Shown here piece after piece: positions 63,470 through 64,000 of a stretch of DNA of 64,000 bases. How positions within the stretch are numbered: the first letter of the stretch is position 1; the number at the start of each line of letters is the position of its first letter. Below the pieces are notes generated by a model. The model worked only from the letters and a program-made list of their open reading frames with translations. It had not been told where the DNA came from and did not search any database. A program made the position numbers and the translations under genes. The stretch comes from JAJPKK01 sp963802745 (GTDB taxonomy: Bacteria > Pseudomonadota > Alphaproteobacteria > Rhizobiales > Xanthobacteraceae): NCBI GenBank assembly GCA_963802745.1, contig CAWDKL010000054.1, positions 248,001 to 312,000 of the forward strand, written 5' to 3'.

Positions 63470-64000
63470 TCACGCCGCCTTGAGATATTTGTTGAACCAC
63501 GCGAGCGTCCGATCCCAGGACTGCTTGGCCGCGGCTTCCGCGTAGCGGGGAGTGGTGTCGTTGTGGAAGCCGTGCATGGCGCCCTTGTACACGTAGCCCT
63601 CGTGCGTCACCTTGGCGGCCGTGAGCGCCTTGTCGAAGGCCGGCCACCCGGAAGTGATGCGCTCGTCGAGTTCACCATATTGGGCCAGCAGCGGCGCCTT
63701 GATCTTGGCGGCATCCTCGGCGCTCGGCTGACCGCCATAGTACGGAACCGCCGCCGCCAAGTCGCCGCCCATGCGCACGGCCAGCTGATTGACGACACTG
63801 CCGCCGAAGCAGAACCCGACCGCGCCGAGCTTGCCGTTGCTGTCTGGGCGCGCCTTCAGCCACCGCGCAGCGGCGAGAAAATCCTCGCGCATCTTGACGT
63901 TATCCACCGTGGCGAACAGCGCCACGCCCTTCTCTTCGTCGCCCGGATAGCCGCCGACAGTGGTCAACCCGTCCGGCGCCAGAGCGATATATCCCGCGAC
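63470..64000 (-). CDS. Dienelactone hydrolase-family protein, cut by window edge
   Basis: The frame stays open to the last base of the window (VAGYIALAPDGLTTVGGYPG...), so the N-terminus lies outside. Catalytic residues visible: Cys in GAVGFCFGGSV, Asp in GELDERI, His in GAMHGFHND. Hydrolyses ester or lactone bonds such as dienelactone in aromatic breakdown; the exact substrate is unknown. Converges on the MBL gene. Confidence 0.88.
   Translation of the reverse strand, partial: VAGYIALAPDGLTTVGGYPGDEEKGVALFATVDNVKMREDFLAAARWLKARPDSNGKLGAVGFCFGGSVVNQLAVRMGGDLAAAVPYYGGQPSAEDAAKIKAPLLAQYGELDERITSGWPAFDKALTAAKVTHEGYVYKGAMHGFHNDTTPRYAEAAAKQSWDRTLAWFNKYLKAA

Overview
The window looks like chromosomal DNA of a high-GC alphaproteobacterium of the order Hyphomicrobiales, in the Bradyrhizobium/Rhodopseudomonas/Xanthobacteraceae range. 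The basis is the style of the housekeeping proteins (LivH, DegP, ThrS, ParE), the DUF177-plsX-fabH-ihfA gene order, a fused transaldolase/glucose-6-phosphate isomerase, and many GTG or translationally coupled starts. This placement rests on family recognition, not on a search.

Layout. 0-8 kb: FitAB/VapBC-like toxin-antitoxin pair, an orphan LivH permease, a periplasmic CMD-fold protein, DegP, a frameshifted thrS, a broken PIN-like (DUF5615) gene and a HicA/DUF1902 pair. 8.3-17.6 kb: a paoABC-type periplasmic molybdenum aldehyde oxidoreductase, exported hypothetical proteins, a frameshifted MFS transporter, a TAT-exported alpha/beta hydrolase and an NHL beta-propeller. 18.2-34.8 kb: a tightly coupled sugar-phosphate operon (tkt, tal-pgi, gnd, zwf, HAD, rpe, pgl, gntK, xfp), then dps, manA, a PMM-like HAD and a GH130 phosphorylase. 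These could link pentose-phosphate, phosphoketolase and mannoside metabolism through fructose-6-phosphate. 35-50.8 kb: folP-folB-folK, a DUF4332 protein, an M20 peptidase, a family-39 glycosyltransferase, a DUF58 protein, DUF177-plsX-fabH-ihfA, a lone CoxL-like oxidoreductase and a phosphohexomutase.

51.2-59.7 kb is the most unusual part. Four short intact genes encode peptides sharing a leader that ends in Gly-Gly, with cargo of 14-31 residues. A fifth has decayed and lost its start codon, and a sixth unit survives only as a promoter relic. Three of the intact genes and the decayed one keep the same promoter block: a GCCCAAAA box beginning exactly 32 bp before TTGACA, a 16-bp spacer, then TAACCT/TAATCT. 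Hairpins follow the intact genes. The array ends in a C39 peptidase-ABC transporter and an HlyD-type adaptor, the machinery that cuts and exports double-glycine peptides. The last peptide-transporter module has been duplicated, leaving a truncated transporter 5' end. Two IS630-type elements have landed in the array, both at TA sites. I see no immunity or modifying-enzyme gene, so the role (bacteriocin, signal or other) is open.

59.7-64 kb: parE, a TAT-exported metallo-beta-lactamase-fold hydrolase and a dienelactone hydrolase cut by the window edge.

At least ten single-base frame disruptions occur in otherwise well-conserved genes (thrS twice, MFS, rpe, gntK, xfp twice, M20 peptidase, phosphohexomutase once or twice, DUF5615). 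All but one are +1. Because this includes the probably essential thrS, uncorrected long-read insertion errors are the simplest explanation, and these genes are described with the frame repaired.
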